Part shown: piece after piece, positions 23,901 through 35,904 of the stretch
How positions within the stretch are numbered: the stretch's first letter is position 1
How the letters are laid out: every line of letters begins with the position of its first letter
Assembly (NCBI GenBank): GCA_022818135.1
Contig: JAFMSR010000014.1
Span: 40,381,708-40,445,707 of the forward strand
Direction of reading: 5' to 3'
Length of the DNA stretch: 64,000 nt
Origin: Saxidomus purpurata
Taxonomy: Eukaryota; Mollusca; Bivalvia; Venerida; Veneridae
Made by a program: the position numbers and the translations under genes
Notes under the pieces: generated by a model
What the model saw: the letters and a program-made list of their open reading frames with translations, nothing else
Database searches by the model: none
Told to the model about the DNA's origin: nothing

Positions 23901-26900
23901 TGTATGATTTTACTAGTCCAGCAAACATATTGAAGAAAATATTATCAGAAAACTTAAATGTATTTGTAACTGCTATACTGACACCAGCAGTATATATTGT
24001 AAATGGGGTAATATTCGCGATAAGTTAATTTTGCACCATTTTCATGAATTTCCTTCTTTGCTAATTTTCAACTCTCACAAAAGTTTTTTTTTCACATAGA
24101 TATGCTATTAGATCATTCTCCTTTCCCAAATTAAAATTAGCGAATAAGTCTGTGTCTGTGTGCTCACAAATCGGGAAATTTTTCTCATTCAAAAATTAAC
24201 CATTCTAACGCAGTACCGATGTAACATCATTCCTGATTGGTGACGTCCTTTAAATTTGCGACCATTAAATAACATATATATAGTCCCAAATTCAAACAGC
24301 GTTTTTAGCTCGACTATTCGAAGAATAAGGAGACTATTGCACTCGCCCCAGCGTCGGCGTCTGCGTTGGTTAAAGTTTTTCATAAAGTCAAATATCTTGA
24401 ATACTATCAAAGGTATTGACTTGAAACTCAAACTATATGTTTACCATCAACATCTTCACCTGAGGAAACAATCCCCATAACTCTGTTTTGATTTTTGACA
24501 GATTTATGCCCCTTTTTAACTTAGAAATTTTGGTTAAAGTTTTTTATAAATTCAAATATCTTGAATACTATCAAAGGTATTGACTTGAAACTCAAAGTAT
24601 GTGTCTACCATCAACATCTTCACCTGAGGAAACAATCCCCATAACTCTGTTTTGATTTTTGACAGATTTATGCCCCTTTTTAACTTAGAATTTTTGGTTA
24701 AAGTTTTTTATAAATTCAAATATCTTGAATACTATCAAAGGTATTGACTTGAAACTCAAAGTATGTGTCTACCATCAACATCTACACCTGAGGAAACAAT
24801 CCCCATAACTCTGTTTTGATTTTTGACAGATTGATGCCCCTTTTTAACTTAGAATTTTTGGTTAAAGTTTTTTTTTAAATTCAAATATCTTGAATACTAT
24901 CAAAGGTATTGACTTGAAACTCAAAGTATGTGTCTACCATCAACATATACACCTGAGGAAACAATTCCCATAACTCTGTAGTGATTTTTGACAGATTGAT
25001 GCCCCTTTTTAACTTAGAAGTTTTGGTATTTTTTTTTTGTAAATTCAAATATCTTGAATACTATATAAGGTATTGACTTGAAACTCAAAGTATGTGTCTA
25101 CCATCAACATTATACACCTGAGGAAACAATTCCCATAACTCTGTTTTGATTTTTGACAGATTTATGCCCCTTCTTAACTTAGAAGTTTTGGTATTTTTTT
25201 TTTGTAAATTCAAATATCTTGAATACTATATAAGGTATTGACTTGAAACTCAAAATATATGTTTACCATCAACATCTACACCTGAGGAAACAATCCCCAT
25301 AACTCTGTTTTGATTTTTGATAGATTTGTGTCCCTTTTTAACTTTGAATGTTTTGTTAAAGATAGAATACTATCGAACGTATTTACTGTCAACATCTTCA
25401 CCAATGTTTTTGATTTTTGACATATTTATGCCCTTTTTAACTTAGAATTTTGTCACAGGTTTTCCAGACTAAAATGGAAATACTCAAAATGGCTTTTTTT
25501 GAAATGTCATAGAATAACTATGCAGCATGAAGCGGTCATGCTTTTTTAATTCTATACATATCAATTTTGAAAAGTTACAGAATTATTCATGATCAAATAT
25601 ACAAGGTCATGTATTTCTTTGAAATTATCCCCCCCATCCTCCCTCCAGTTGGCTTGCAGAATCCAGAGTAAGGCCTTGAATGCAATGTACATTTACAAAG
25701 GTCTTTGAACAAGTTTCATATCTTTGACCTTAATTCTTATAGACAATTACACAATACTCCTGTTCTTAGACAAAAACCCCATTTTACCAACAAGCCTTCG
25801 AATAGTCGAGCTTGCTGTCATGTGACAGCTCTTGTAATTATCGCATTTAGACACTTTGTGCGTTAGAAAAGGGATAACTATTTAGTGATTTTGATATTTG
25901 CGACCGTTAAGTATATACGGTTTAAATGGTCGCAAACAGTTTTAACAGCTCCGGCTAACACCGTTGCCGTTAAAAATATTGGCGACCATTAAAAACCGTT
26001 ACAGTCGCAAATATCAAAATTACAAAACAGTTATTTCTATAATTTACAGTAAGTGAATAAATTAATTTTGTAATATTTGTATTCATTGTTTTTGTTTGAG
26101 CAGATCCACCAACATGTGAGGCACGCAAAGAAGAACCTTGTATCTAGACGTGTGATGACAGATAACTATGTCGCAGATGACTTACCTGGTGGAGTCTGGA
26201 AGATATCCAGAACCAGAGATGTAAGAATGTACTCATAGTTTTCCATATTTAAAGGCGTTTAAAGTTACCATTTGATTTTCCTACATGTTTAAGCACAAAA
26301 ACTTTCTTAACTGGAGAGTTTCCCAAAACTTGGTATGTTGACCGAGAATCAAATCTGAAAAAGAAATATGAAATAAAAATCGTAGGGCACCGGCCTTTTA
26401 TTTTGAATCATCTGCCCTTGAAAATAACACTGAAAGACTTTTCTATATGTATCTCAGGGTTATTTTCAAGGGCAGATAATTCAAGACCAAGGCTAGTGAC
26501 TGTTTAATGATTTTCATTGTTCTTTTTCAGATTTTGCTTCTCCATAAAGTAGTTTTAATTATATTGAAACTGTCTTTTTATTGAAATCTTTTTACACTAA
26601 AAGTGGGTCATTTGGGTCTGAAATATTTGGTTTTGATATCGAGGGGGACTTAATATTGGTTGGTCTTAATATAGGAACTTTATTGCAGAATTTTTTACAT
26701 TGTTATTTATCGTAAGGAATAGTATATTGTAAAGCGCTCCCCTTGACAAAATTAATGTATCTATTTTTTGTGTCTTTATAGTACAATTTAGTGGCGTATC
26801 ATGGGTGTACATCTTTATTCATTAAATCGGACAATGACTGGGAAATTGTGTATGTCAATTGCGATAAAAAGTCAGAAATCACTTCAAATTGATGTATATT

Positions 26901-29900
26901 TCAATATGTCTTACATTTATATATAGCAGACAGAAGAGATGAAAATTGTAAGTTTAATGCACCTTTGTATTGTGACATGCATGCAGGGTATGGTTAATCT
27001 CAGTATATAATAATTCAATCTATTTTAATCTCAGTACAGTAGACTTGTTAATAGCATGCTGACTTTTCCCTAAACCCGGAGATTACTGCGATTTTACACT
27101 AAATGTGTTTCAAGTTTCCTGGTTGCAAATATCAAATGTTTTGTTCCCGATTCTACCGTTAGAAAGCACTGAAAAGTATGCACCATGGTGTAGAGGTAGA
27201 GCACTAGACTATTGACCTTGAGGTTGCAGGTTCAAGTCCCACCATTGTAATTTGACCACAGCTACCACATCCTCTTCTTTTAGCACATGTAAAGTAAATA
27301 AATTTTCAAGTTTTACTCCAAGTAGAAAGCACATTTAAATTAAGTGGCCCTATTTCAGTAGTTCTGCTTTTCAGCAGTGCACGTTTTGTATTGACAAGTT
27401 CCCTCGTGGTTTACATTTCTTATTTGTTTTCCGTCACCATACTTTTTAGTATGATAATGAACGTATACTGGTTAGAAGTCAGGTTTTAGACATGAAGCTA
27501 GAACTTGTGAAATGTTGTATTTCCAATGATGATTTTACACATTATACATTGTGTTGAACTGTTTTGTTCTCCACTTTGTCCTAAATGCAAAAATGATTTC
27601 AATCACTGAGGGAGATATGTCACTTGAAGTGCCTAAGAAATGCATGTACATGTATATTAATTTGCTGCTTTTACATTTAATATACAGTTACTGTATTAAA
27701 CATTTCGTCTACTTGAAATGAGTCCTTCTCTACTTCAGAGTAAAAATTCATACATACATACATACATACATGCATGCATGCATGCATGCATGCATGCATG
27801 CATACATACATACATACATATATAAAAAATTACATATTATATACACATTTACATATTGCGTATGTGTTACTCAAAAGTTGTACGCATGTATTAATTATAA
27901 TTTTATATATTACTCATCTACTACTAACCCCCAGTTACATGTATTATGTTATATTATAGTATTCTATTGTTTTTCACCATTTTATGTAATTGTATAAAAA
28001 AAATGTGTGTTTCTGGTTTCCCAACTGATCATTTTTAAGTGTTTCAGTGCAGAAAAGGCAAAATAATGTAACTGTGCTGACAGATCGAACTTATATTTGG
28101 CAAGAGACCAAAAACGCAGATACTTGCTAAATATAGAAAACAGTTCTTGTATTGAAGTGGCTTATTTGACGTCAGATTCATTTCCCACAGTTTTCGTAGG
28201 TTTTAGGAAGTAGTGTTAATTAAGCGAGCGCTGTTTACTTTCAGCACCCATCGTCTAGATACACAGTGGATGGTCAGGAGTTTGATATCCTTGATGATCA
28301 ACTTATTGAAAAAGTTAAAGTTGTTAACAATAAAGGTAAAGCTAAAACATTGGTTAACTGCATTTTACATACAGTATTTGAATATACATAAGACTTGCTC
28401 AGTAGAATGTACATGTATATTAAATGACCTTTGGTTATTTCTGTTGTTTTTAAAAACCTTTTTTTTCATCCTTGCATTGATGCATTTTTTTTCTGGATCC
28501 AAATCGTTTGCCTTTCTGTTCATGGGAACCAGTGTGATTTTATATTATGATATTTGTATACATGTATATCAGTGTGTCACAGAAGAGAATTTTGGCTATG
28601 GCACCTATTCTCTTAGTAGAATGTACAAGTAGATGTACATGTACTGCCTCATGGTGGGTTCGAATCTCCACTATAGACTGAGCTGAAGTCAGAAAGTTGG
28701 CACTTATTTTACAAAGGAGAAGGGTCCATTATTAGTCCTTCCCAAGAACAATGGTTAAGAAAACTGCATACATGTGCATAACTGTAATACTGCTGAAATT
28801 GGCTTTAAACCCTAAGAAAGAAAATAAACCCCAAAAGACTTCTTTTTTGGTATATGCACACATGTTTTCAAACATGTAAATGTATAGCATTTATTATAAT
28901 GGCCTAGAAAATGAGAATTGCAATCCATGCATATTTACAGCTTTTCACAATGAAGAGGATGAAGATAGTGAGTTTGACAAGGAGAACATAGAGACACTTA
29001 GTTCACATAGTCACGATACACAGGAAAAATGTGTCAAGTTCGATCCTGATACCTACAAGACAGGATACAGAAATAGCCAAATACACAGATCATCTCAGCA
29101 TACAGGTAAATATTCTAGATCTCTAAGATGTTGTGAAATAAAAAAAAAGAGACAGAATTGACTAGATTTTCACTCCCATAGCACAAAGTGTGGAGGGGAT
29201 AGTGAGGTGAGTGTGTCTGCATGGTCTGTGTGGTTTCCTACCATGCAGCCATTGCGCATAATTTAAAACGCGCCATTCTGAAGAAATTGTAGTTAAAACT
29301 TTGAATTTGTATTGATCCATATCAGACTCTTTTTTTCTAGAATGAATCCTTACTAATGTGTTAGAACAACTTACTTGCAAATATACAATAGGTGTTCGAA
29401 AAGTTATCAGAAACCGTGTTCATATATTCCTTGTGCCAGATGTATTGTCATGGACATCTTGTTTTAACCGCCGCAAAATTTATCAGTAGTTTTTGGCGCA
29501 GCTGCTGTACACAACTGCAGGAGCTTAATGTATAAAACTAGTAAAATGGACAGTTTTTAATGAGTGTCACTTAAATCTGGCAATTGTATTACCTTGTTTG
29601 TACCGTTTGTTTCTTTGTGCTACACATGTTCGTTAGCTCAGGTGAGCAGCTTGAGGCTGAATGACTGTCTTGTTATGAGGTATTTGAATAATAAGCAAAT
29701 TTACTAATAATAATATTTTTCAGTGAACACATTTAGCGGAACAGATATACATAGGAATATGCCGTTGGTGAAAGTGCCAAATATATACGAGGGCGTGCAG
29801 ACTGAAGAAGAGAAACGTCGAGCCAGGAGTCAGCAGGCGATGTATCGTAGATTGTTTATGGACCTTGAAAGAGAACAAGTTAAAGAAAACATAAGGAGAC

Positions 29901-32272
29901 AGGAACATCGGAAACGTATTCAAAAGTAATTGATGTTTTATGCAAGAAATATACTCATACTTTGTCGTGCCACATTTACAATTACAATAAAGTTCCTTTC
30001 AGACAAGCATAAAGTAATAGAACCACCCTTCAGACCAGCATAAAGTGGTGAATTGTTAACTGAAAATAGAAACATCAAAATTGGGTAATAGTATTAAAGA
30101 GGCATTACCAACATCGAGCAGATTATTCTCTCAAAACGTATAAAATGAGTTAAATATATGTAAAATGATAAATAAATCATTTTTCCAGCAATCCATTCAA
30201 TTATTTGAATAAAAATTGTTTTGAGCTGATTTATATTGATTCCAGATTAGGGTATACACCCTTATCTATCATTTTTACCAGAATTTATGCAACTTTAAGA
30301 AGAATGCCTTTTGTGACTTTGTCTTACGCACTACACATACAAACGCATAAAAAATGGCCACTCAAATTAGCTTTAATCTTTAACCAAGTTGTTTATTACA
30401 TAAAAAGACTACTCAACTGGCCATTAAGTATGTTAAGCCATTTCATTGTGTTCTAACCTATTTTATTTCATATTTTCTGACCTGAAACCAGTTACTATTA
30501 CCAAAGTCTTGACTTAAAGCCCCTCAAATTGGTGGCGGAGGAAACAAGATGCGTCATAGAAATTATGACTCAAACTTATCTTAAAATAAAACTTCCACAT
30601 AAGGCAAAACCAATGTGTGCGTTTCCAGTCTCGTGACCGGCATTAAATTTTTACTGCAAGCCTCAAACTTACTTTATGAAAAAAGTGATCAAAAGGAACA
30701 ACCAACCTTTAAGATTTTGGCAAAGGGACCAGAAACACACTTATTTTTTCGTTTTTTCATTCATAGACAGGAATACAAGAAAGTTATCTTCTACATATTT
30801 TAATAGACTAAAGAAAGAAAAGGAAGAAGACAGACAGAAGGAAGAACAGATGTCTAAAGAATTGATCGAGCCACGGGACCCAGTTACCGGGGAAACAGGC
30901 AGGGAGGCACAGGACAGGGAAGAACAAGAAAGAAAATTTATACGACAGACAATACAAGATCATGAGAGAAAAGTCAGAAAAACAAAAGAAATAGAAAGGT
31001 GATTATCACTTTATATTAATACACAATTAGTTTTGCCTCATGGGATTGTATCTTTAGTATAACTGGCTGTTATTTTTTGCACACTAGTTAAGATACAAGC
31101 AAAACTTTTTTCAAGTTGATCTTGGACAGGCTTGTGTTGGAGTAGTAGTAGACAACTCAAGTATGTGATAGAATATAGTTGTTGTTGTTGTTGTATGGTT
31201 TTAATGCCGTTTTCAACAGTATTTGGGTCATTTTAAACAAGCGGGCAAGTTTACCCAACCATTGTTCCTGGGCAAAACCAGTACTAGACACATATCCTCT
31301 GTAAGAAACTGCTAACTTTCTCACATAAAGAGACATGTACGATAGATGGACTCAAACCTATGACCCTTATTCTATGAGAGCTTTCAGTGGTTTCAAGTCA
31401 ACAACTCTTAACCACACTTAGCCATGGAGGCGGTTAAAAGAGCATATAGCCCCATGACAATCTCTCAAGTCAAACTGCATTTCATTTATACTACACAGCA
31501 AACTGATAAAAAAATAACATAAAACACATTGTTCACAACTGAATGTGGTAAGAAGTTTGCACATAGAAGAGCTGGTAGTTGCAATTGCAGAAACGTTAAA
31601 CAGGGATTTTTTTACCGAGTCTTTGCTGCAATGTCAGGTTTGCAATGTACATTTTCTTTGTAGGTATATAGAAGCTCTAAGACAACAATTAAAGGAGAAA
31701 ACAAGAAGAAAGAAGATTGACTTACCTCCCTTGTGTTGCTGTGGAGAAACTATATGGGACACTAATCCAGAAACTTGTGCCAACAATTGTGTATTCTACA
31801 AAAATCCTAAAGGTATGTCATTTCGCTTCGGCAATTTAGTTTCTTTATCATAAGAACTCATATGTACACAGAATGAGCATGCAAGTTCAATTTTGGGCTA
31901 GATAGAATAAGTAGGTCTAGAGTTACATGCCTTGTTCAAATATTATTTTTATAGTTATGAGCTTTTCTATATTTCTGAAGTATTGATTCAATATGCATAT
32001 TCATTTATTCCTTCAACTATTACTTATACTGCAACATTCACTGCATTTTGATACTGTTTTGATCTTTTATGTAGATAATAATTGAACATATTCATGCAAT
32101 ATGTTACTTTATATTCTTAGTTGATAACTAACCTTACTCATGCAATATATTTTGCTTATATGACTAACCTTACTCATGCAATATATGTTGCTTATACCCA
32201 TTGCATTATATTTCAGAATATGGACGTGCATTGCAGGCAATGTTGGATTCCAGTGAACTATTAGCATCTTAG
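17930..32272 (+). CDS. CCDC15: CCDC15-like coiled-coil protein, 11 exons, 500 codons (arm A)
   Basis: Probable orthologue of CCDC15, a centrosome/centriole coiled-coil protein in vertebrates; the assignment rests on remembered resemblance of the N-terminal VGAWV motif and the C-terminal LPPLCCCG...CANNCVFYKN motif. Exons: 17930-18082, 20746-20895, 21179-21305, 23138-23202, 26104-26220, 28245-28335, 28941-29105, 29724-29925, 30771-30998, 31664-31812, 32217-32272. All have GT..AG borders, consistent phases and no internal stop. Residues 52-101 and about 330-455 are strongly charged coiled coil (EEELRLRQLQMEKQARLRQF; EKEEDRQKEEQMSKELIE). Residues 236-260 are acidic. A C-terminal cysteine cluster (457-459, 471, 475) could bind metal. 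At 500 residues it is shorter than the vertebrate protein (over 900). Introns carry many mobile elements. Start: the first ATG, in AAAATGGCG. The next upstream gene is RPIA, divergent. Confidence 0.7.
18514..20516. mobile_element. 2.0-kb non-autonomous DNA transposon, arm A only
   Basis: Arm B reads CTCAATACTTTGCGTG uninterrupted at 42729-42744. Arm A has 2003 bp inserted, starting AGGAGGTTTTAG and ending CTAAAACCTCCT, a perfect 12-bp inverted repeat. A 2-bp duplication (AT or TA, position ambiguous) flanks it. Subterminal sequences are also loosely inverted (CCGATATGACGTCATTCCGG versus CCCGGATGTGACGACAC). No open frame resembles a transposase. It lies in intron 1 of the CCDC15-like gene. Superfamily not assigned. 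Confidence 0.8.
21394..22555. mobile_element. Non-autonomous hAT element, 1162 bp, arm A only
   Basis: Ends CAGGGATCAGGAAA and TTTCCTGATCCCTG form an inverted repeat. The 8-bp duplication AACTGGAG lies at 21386-21393 and 22556-22563. CAGGG ends with an 8-bp duplication are diagnostic of the hAT superfamily. Subterminal GGACCGATT motifs recur near both ends (21427, 21446, 22514). No transposase frame. Arm B lacks it near 44780. Located in intron 3 of the CCDC15-like gene. Confidence 0.85.
23997..24202. mobile_element. MITE of the TGTAAATTGGG family, broken by a later insertion
   Basis: Starts TGTAAATGGGGTAATATTCG. Its right inverted end is split: AAAAATTAACCA at about 24191-24202 and ATTTACAGTAAG from 26042. 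In arm B the same element (46135-46344) is continuous, ending ATTATCCAAATTACAGTAA. The intervening 1.84 kb in arm A is therefore an insertion. Confidence 0.7.
24203..26040. mobile_element. Composite insertion: foldback-like element carrying a Helentron-like element
   Basis: Outer parts (24203-24306 and 25835-26040) contain inverted phrases TTTGCGACCATTAAA and ATATTTGCGACCGTTAA / ACAGTCGCAAATATC. The inner 24307-25834 is a separate element with its own ends. Arm B lacks the whole block. The outer element's exact class and ends are unclear. Confidence 0.55.
24307..25834 (+). mobile_element. Helentron-like non-autonomous element with about six 164-bp satellite units
   Basis: Head AGCTCGACTATTCGAAGAAT. 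Its 16-bp core GCTCGACTATTCGAAG has a perfect inverted partner CTTCGAATAGTCGAGC at 25796-25811, about 20 bp before the end. Next come a hairpin GCTGTCA-TG-TGACAGC (25814-25829) and the terminus TCTTGT after a T-rich target. The interior has about six direct units of about 164 bp from 24369 (GGTTAAAGTTTTT..., ATCTTGAATACTATCAAAGG, CACCTGAGGAAACAATCCCC, TTATGCCCCTTTTTAACTTA). Such anatomy is described for Helentron-associated elements and pearl-type elements of bivalves. No coding capacity. Confidence 0.7.
27180..27260 (+). mobile_element. tRNA-derived SINE head
   Basis: TGGTGTAGAGGTAGAGCA resembles a tRNA A-box and GGTTCAAGTCC near 27231 is a good B-box, but the arms do not fold into a full cloverleaf, so I call a SINE, not a tRNA gene. 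The arm-B partner (47862-47940) has a weaker B-box (GGTTCAAATCC). It lies in intron 5 of the CCDC15-like gene. Confidence 0.6.
27750..27825. repeat. (CATA)n(CATG)n(CATA)n microsatellite, arm A only
   Basis: Compound tetranucleotide run of about 70 bp. Arm B at 49005-49020 keeps only CCATACATACACAT. It generates meaningless open frames of Met-His-Ala-Cys repeats. Confidence 0.9.
28640..28830 (+). mobile_element. Diverged SINE related to 13637-13890
   Basis: GGTGGGTTCGAATCTCCAC carries a B-box (GGTTCGAATCT). It is followed by AGAAAGTTGGCA, TTCCCAAGAACAATGGTTA and GGCTTTAAACCC, diverged versions of the core and tail. The arm-B partner is at about 50795-50990. It lies in intron 6 of the CCDC15-like gene. 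Confidence 0.55.
31185..31440 (-). mobile_element. SINE, reverse orientation (family of 13637-13890)
   Basis: Reverse complement of the family core: CCATTGTTCCTGGGCAAAAC, AGAAACTGCTAACTTTCTCA and the head CCATGGAGGCGG. A (GTT)n run at 31180-31196 marks its tail. The partner in arm B is 55505-55765. It lies in intron 9 of the CCDC15-like gene. Confidence 0.7.
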
Positions 32273-34853
32273 GGCACAGCAGTATTGTAGTGATGTTTAA
32301 TGTGTTTTACAGAAGATTGAATAACTTAAAATACAATACAGTCTTCTACTAGGCTGCGACTTATAAAATATACAGAAAAGTTAGTTTTAAAAGTGAAATA
32401 CTTTGCCGAATAAAACTTAGCTTAGCTAGAAGACTGTAATGTAGAAAAAATAAGATAAAAGATTCACCTGTTCCGTGCTTGAACAGTGGACAGCCATCAG
32501 TTAGCCTTACTATACCAGGATTTTTCTTGGCTTTTTGGGTTAGATGTTATGCTATGCATTTCTTCAAAGACAATATGATGGCTGCTAGAATTTAGGTTGG
32601 CTAGTATAGGAAATTTTATGAAATTTTCTGGTTAAAACTGTGTCTAGTTACACACATTTGCTGCAGAGGACTAGGAGGCATTTAGCTACATGTATATGTC
32701 TGTGAGAACCAGTTCTAATCAATTCACTTGGCATGGGAATGTCAATAGTGTCCTGTGCCATGTCATTAAAATCATATTACAGAAGTATATACTCTGATTT
32801 GAATGCTTAATTGGTAGTACAGTCTGTGGCATGCAGACTGGGCTGTGTTTTCTAACAGTCGGAGTATAGAATTGTTCACTGATTTTAAGAAAAAAATGTA
32901 CAGTAAAAATTAACTGCTGATTATTCACAGTATTGTTGTACTTGCTGCCACACTCATTTCTATATTGTATGAATCTCGCTGTATAAACATGATAAATGAA
33001 ATACGTTTTACTTAAGAATTTTTATTTCTTTCCCTCTTGTTGAAATTTATTCTGATGGTTAAGTGTGATATGCTTTAGTGATTTATCAAAAATCAATGTA
33101 AAGTAATTTTTTAACAGCTGTTCAACTGCTGGAAACTTTTTCCTATTTCTCTGATAAAAAAAAAGGTGCGACCTACGGGCACTTTTTTTTACCAGAATAT
33201 TTATGTGACCTCTTGCCAGTAGTATTTTATAGTTGCTTCAATAATTTATTACACGTGTAACAGCTGTTATTTATATAACCCTAGGAAGTACCACCTTTAA
33301 GAAACTAATAAATGAAGAAGCAATTTTTTCACAAAACATTTTTTAGCAGTGACTGGGGGGGGGGGGGGAAGCTAGAATTCTGTCTTACCATATGTTATCA
33401 TTTCTTGAAGCTGCCTTGTCCAAACAATAATTGGCATGCTTTTTTGTTCATTAATGATTGTTTTGCTATATTTCCTGTGATAAATTTTGTATATTTGTGT
33501 GAATTAAATAGATATATTGTCTTTTTATAGTATTTCTGTTTTCTTTTGTAAGGAAACTGTGGAATGACTGTGGAATGAACTTGAAAATAATATGAACATG
33601 AGACATCAGATCAAGGAATAGCCATGCTTGATATTTGTTTACAAGATGTCACAGATCCAAGCCATTTATTAGTTGTTTAAAACGTTACAAATGTACGTAA
33701 TCCTGCAGTGGTTACTTCCCTTGAAACTAAGAAACATTTAATTTTGAAGATTTAGTTAGTTGCTGTGTGCATATTTCTTTAGTTAGTTAGAATTTTATAT
33801 GGTAAATTCGCAATCTGTTGATATGAGACAAAACTTGTCTACATTACATTTAATGTAAATCGAAGATACTCGTATCTATGAACAGAACTTTATCCCATGA
33901 CCAGCTTAATTTTCATTTACAGTTATTGGAATTTCCGGTACACTTAACAGTATGAATTACATTTTTTTCTCACTGATACAAGTCACAGCAGCTCGACTTT
34001 GGTTTAATATTTCACAAGGCATATATGTTGGTTTTATATATGGCGGATAAGTAGATAACGCGAAATATTTTCGTGTTACCTACTTAATAAATAGCAACGC
34101 AAAATCTGTACAAGTTAGTTGCTTAATTATCCGAGATACGTAGTGGCAGATGTGAGCTGGTAGGACACAATTTGTGTTACGGTATTTATCTTACTTGGAA
34201 ATGTTTCGCGAAAATATAACTAGATAACCAGACAAATATCACAGATATTTATTTAGTAGGTATCTAGAAAATTAACACGAAAGTCGGTTAACTAACGTGT
34301 GGCAGGAATATGCTACCATAATTACAACTTCAGTAACAAATAATCCAGTAAGTAACGTTGCAGTAGTGTGATTTTGCTTCATACGGAAGCCTGGTCCCCT
34401 CAAGGCCTCCGTAGCTTCATGGTCAGGCCGGTAGTACCCTGACGAACATTTTTTTTTCTATAAAATACTTGAAACAAATTCATACACTGTTCACGAACAT
34501 TCTCCCATAGCCACACATTTTGAAAATAATGCAAGCCGAACCCAACATCGTGTTCATTGACTCAAATAATGATAGTTGATTGGGTACGAATGTAATCAGG
34601 TTTTAAGTTCATTTCATACAGATTTTTTCAGGTTTTATGTTGCATTTCTATGGTCCTAGATTGCAAGATAAGGGATATGGTGACCACTTTTTCTAAATAT
34701 GGGTCTACAGGAGTTCCCTAGTGTCATGAAAATATGTCTGCCCTCTATTTCAAGCTATTATGATGGAACAACGTCCAAGGTCGAGTCAGTCTTTCAGAGA
34801 TAAGAAACTTAAAGAGTTGCTAGTTTACTTGAGCTAACCGTTAACAGAGAAGC
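32273..34853. other. Intergenic region between the CCDC15-like gene and the astakine-like gene (arm A)
   Basis: 3' flank of the CCDC15-like gene, then about 2 kb of AT-rich sequence without a recognisable exon. A poly-G run at 33355-33368 replaces about 35 bp of normal sequence seen in arm B (57600-57640). A long imperfect hairpin is at 34383-34412. From about 34340 the sequence is paralogous to 62588-63385, the flank of the third astakine-like gene. Confidence 0.5.
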
Positions 34854-35748
34854 ATGATGTTGTATACTGTGCTGGCACTAGCCGTGATCTGCGGCATTTC
34901 TGAGGTATCAACAATTTTGTCGTTACATTTATATGAAAGAAAATGTCCTTTGCAAAGGACATAGATAATCCTTCAGTCTGTACGCTAAATCATGCACACA
35001 CGTTAGAAACAATTTGTCAGAGACGTATAAATAACATTATTTAATACGTCTCGGAATTTGCCATTTTTATAAGAACTTCATTGAGAATAAAATAATGTTT
35101 GTATGAAAGCAATCAACAATAATTTTTATAATTAGAGTCGCTTATATCACAGAAATAAAGTGTTACTAGTATATGTTCACAGCGCAGTTCATATACGGTA
35201 CCCGATATTGTAAACTGAATTCATTTCGCATTTTTATAGGCTGCTGTTTGTAGCAAAGACAACGCCACTTCAGCCTGTGGTGCTGGAGAGTGTTGCTACA
35301 TCCAACCTGAGTTTTTGGTAGCCAGTAAAAGACAGGCCATCCTCCCACAACTTCATCGGCACCATGACACAGGTAAGTAATCAAATACTCGTAGAGAGGC
35401 GGGATTCTGATTCTGCTATTCAGACTAATATAACCACTAAAACAAGCAGCTGATTTAGAAAATAGCTTGTTCTGTATCAAGTTTGGTTTTTGGCGGGAGC
35501 TAACGGTATTTAGGGATTGCTTTTACTTATTTCACATTATAGATCTACATTCACACGCTATTTCAGGTGTTTGTGAAAAATATCATTTACAAGACGACCA
35601 TTGCTACCCACTAGAGACTGCCAACGGTCACTGTGGGTGCAGTCCCGGATTGAGCTGTCAGTGGGTCCCGTTACCGTCACCCACAGCTAAGCGCAGCATG
35701 GTTTACCACCCCGGACCTGGCGCCTACCAATGTGCACCCAGGATTTAA
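34854..35748 (+). CDS. Secreted prokineticin/astakine-like cysteine-rich protein, three exons (arm A)
   Basis: Prokineticin-domain proteins are secreted; in invertebrates the relatives called astakines promote blood-cell formation. Exons 34854-34904, 35240-35372 and 35567-35748 (TAA) give 121 residues, with GT..AG borders and matching phases. Residues 1-17 (MMLYTVLALAVICGISE) are a signal peptide. The mature part has ten cysteines at 21, 30, 35, 36, 64, 74, 84, 86, 92 and 117. The CGAGECC block and the CxCxPGLxC block (84-92) match the prokineticin/colipase-type fold with five disulphides. The AVIT start typical of vertebrate ligands is absent; here the mature end probably begins near AAVC. 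Near-identical copy at 59124 and diverged copy at 63386. Ligand activity is inferred from the family. Confidence 0.75.
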
Positions 35749-35904
35749 CACACAAAATATACTATGTGTAGTTGAAAAGTTTAACTGTATCTCAAATTTG
35801 TAATAATTACAATCAGTTCCATGTCGTCGTTTTTTTTCCCCCAAATTTCGCTAAACCTGTCGACAGTTTATAAAGCAAACACCCATTCTTTGGGCAGATT
35901 GAAA

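Noticed and set aside
24369..25400. CRISPR-like regular repeat
   Set aside because: Units are about 164 bp and contiguous without spacers, in a eukaryotic intron; a satellite array.
27190..27255. Possible tRNA gene with good A- and B-boxes
   Set aside because: The arms do not pair into a cloverleaf and the sequence sits in repeat context; called a SINE.
27770..27997. MHACMHACMHA open frames
   Set aside because: Translation of a tetranucleotide microsatellite absent from arm B.
28213..28632. 139-codon open frame
   Set aside because: Only 28245-28335 in another frame is a CCDC15-like exon; the rest is intron and no counterpart frame exists in arm B.
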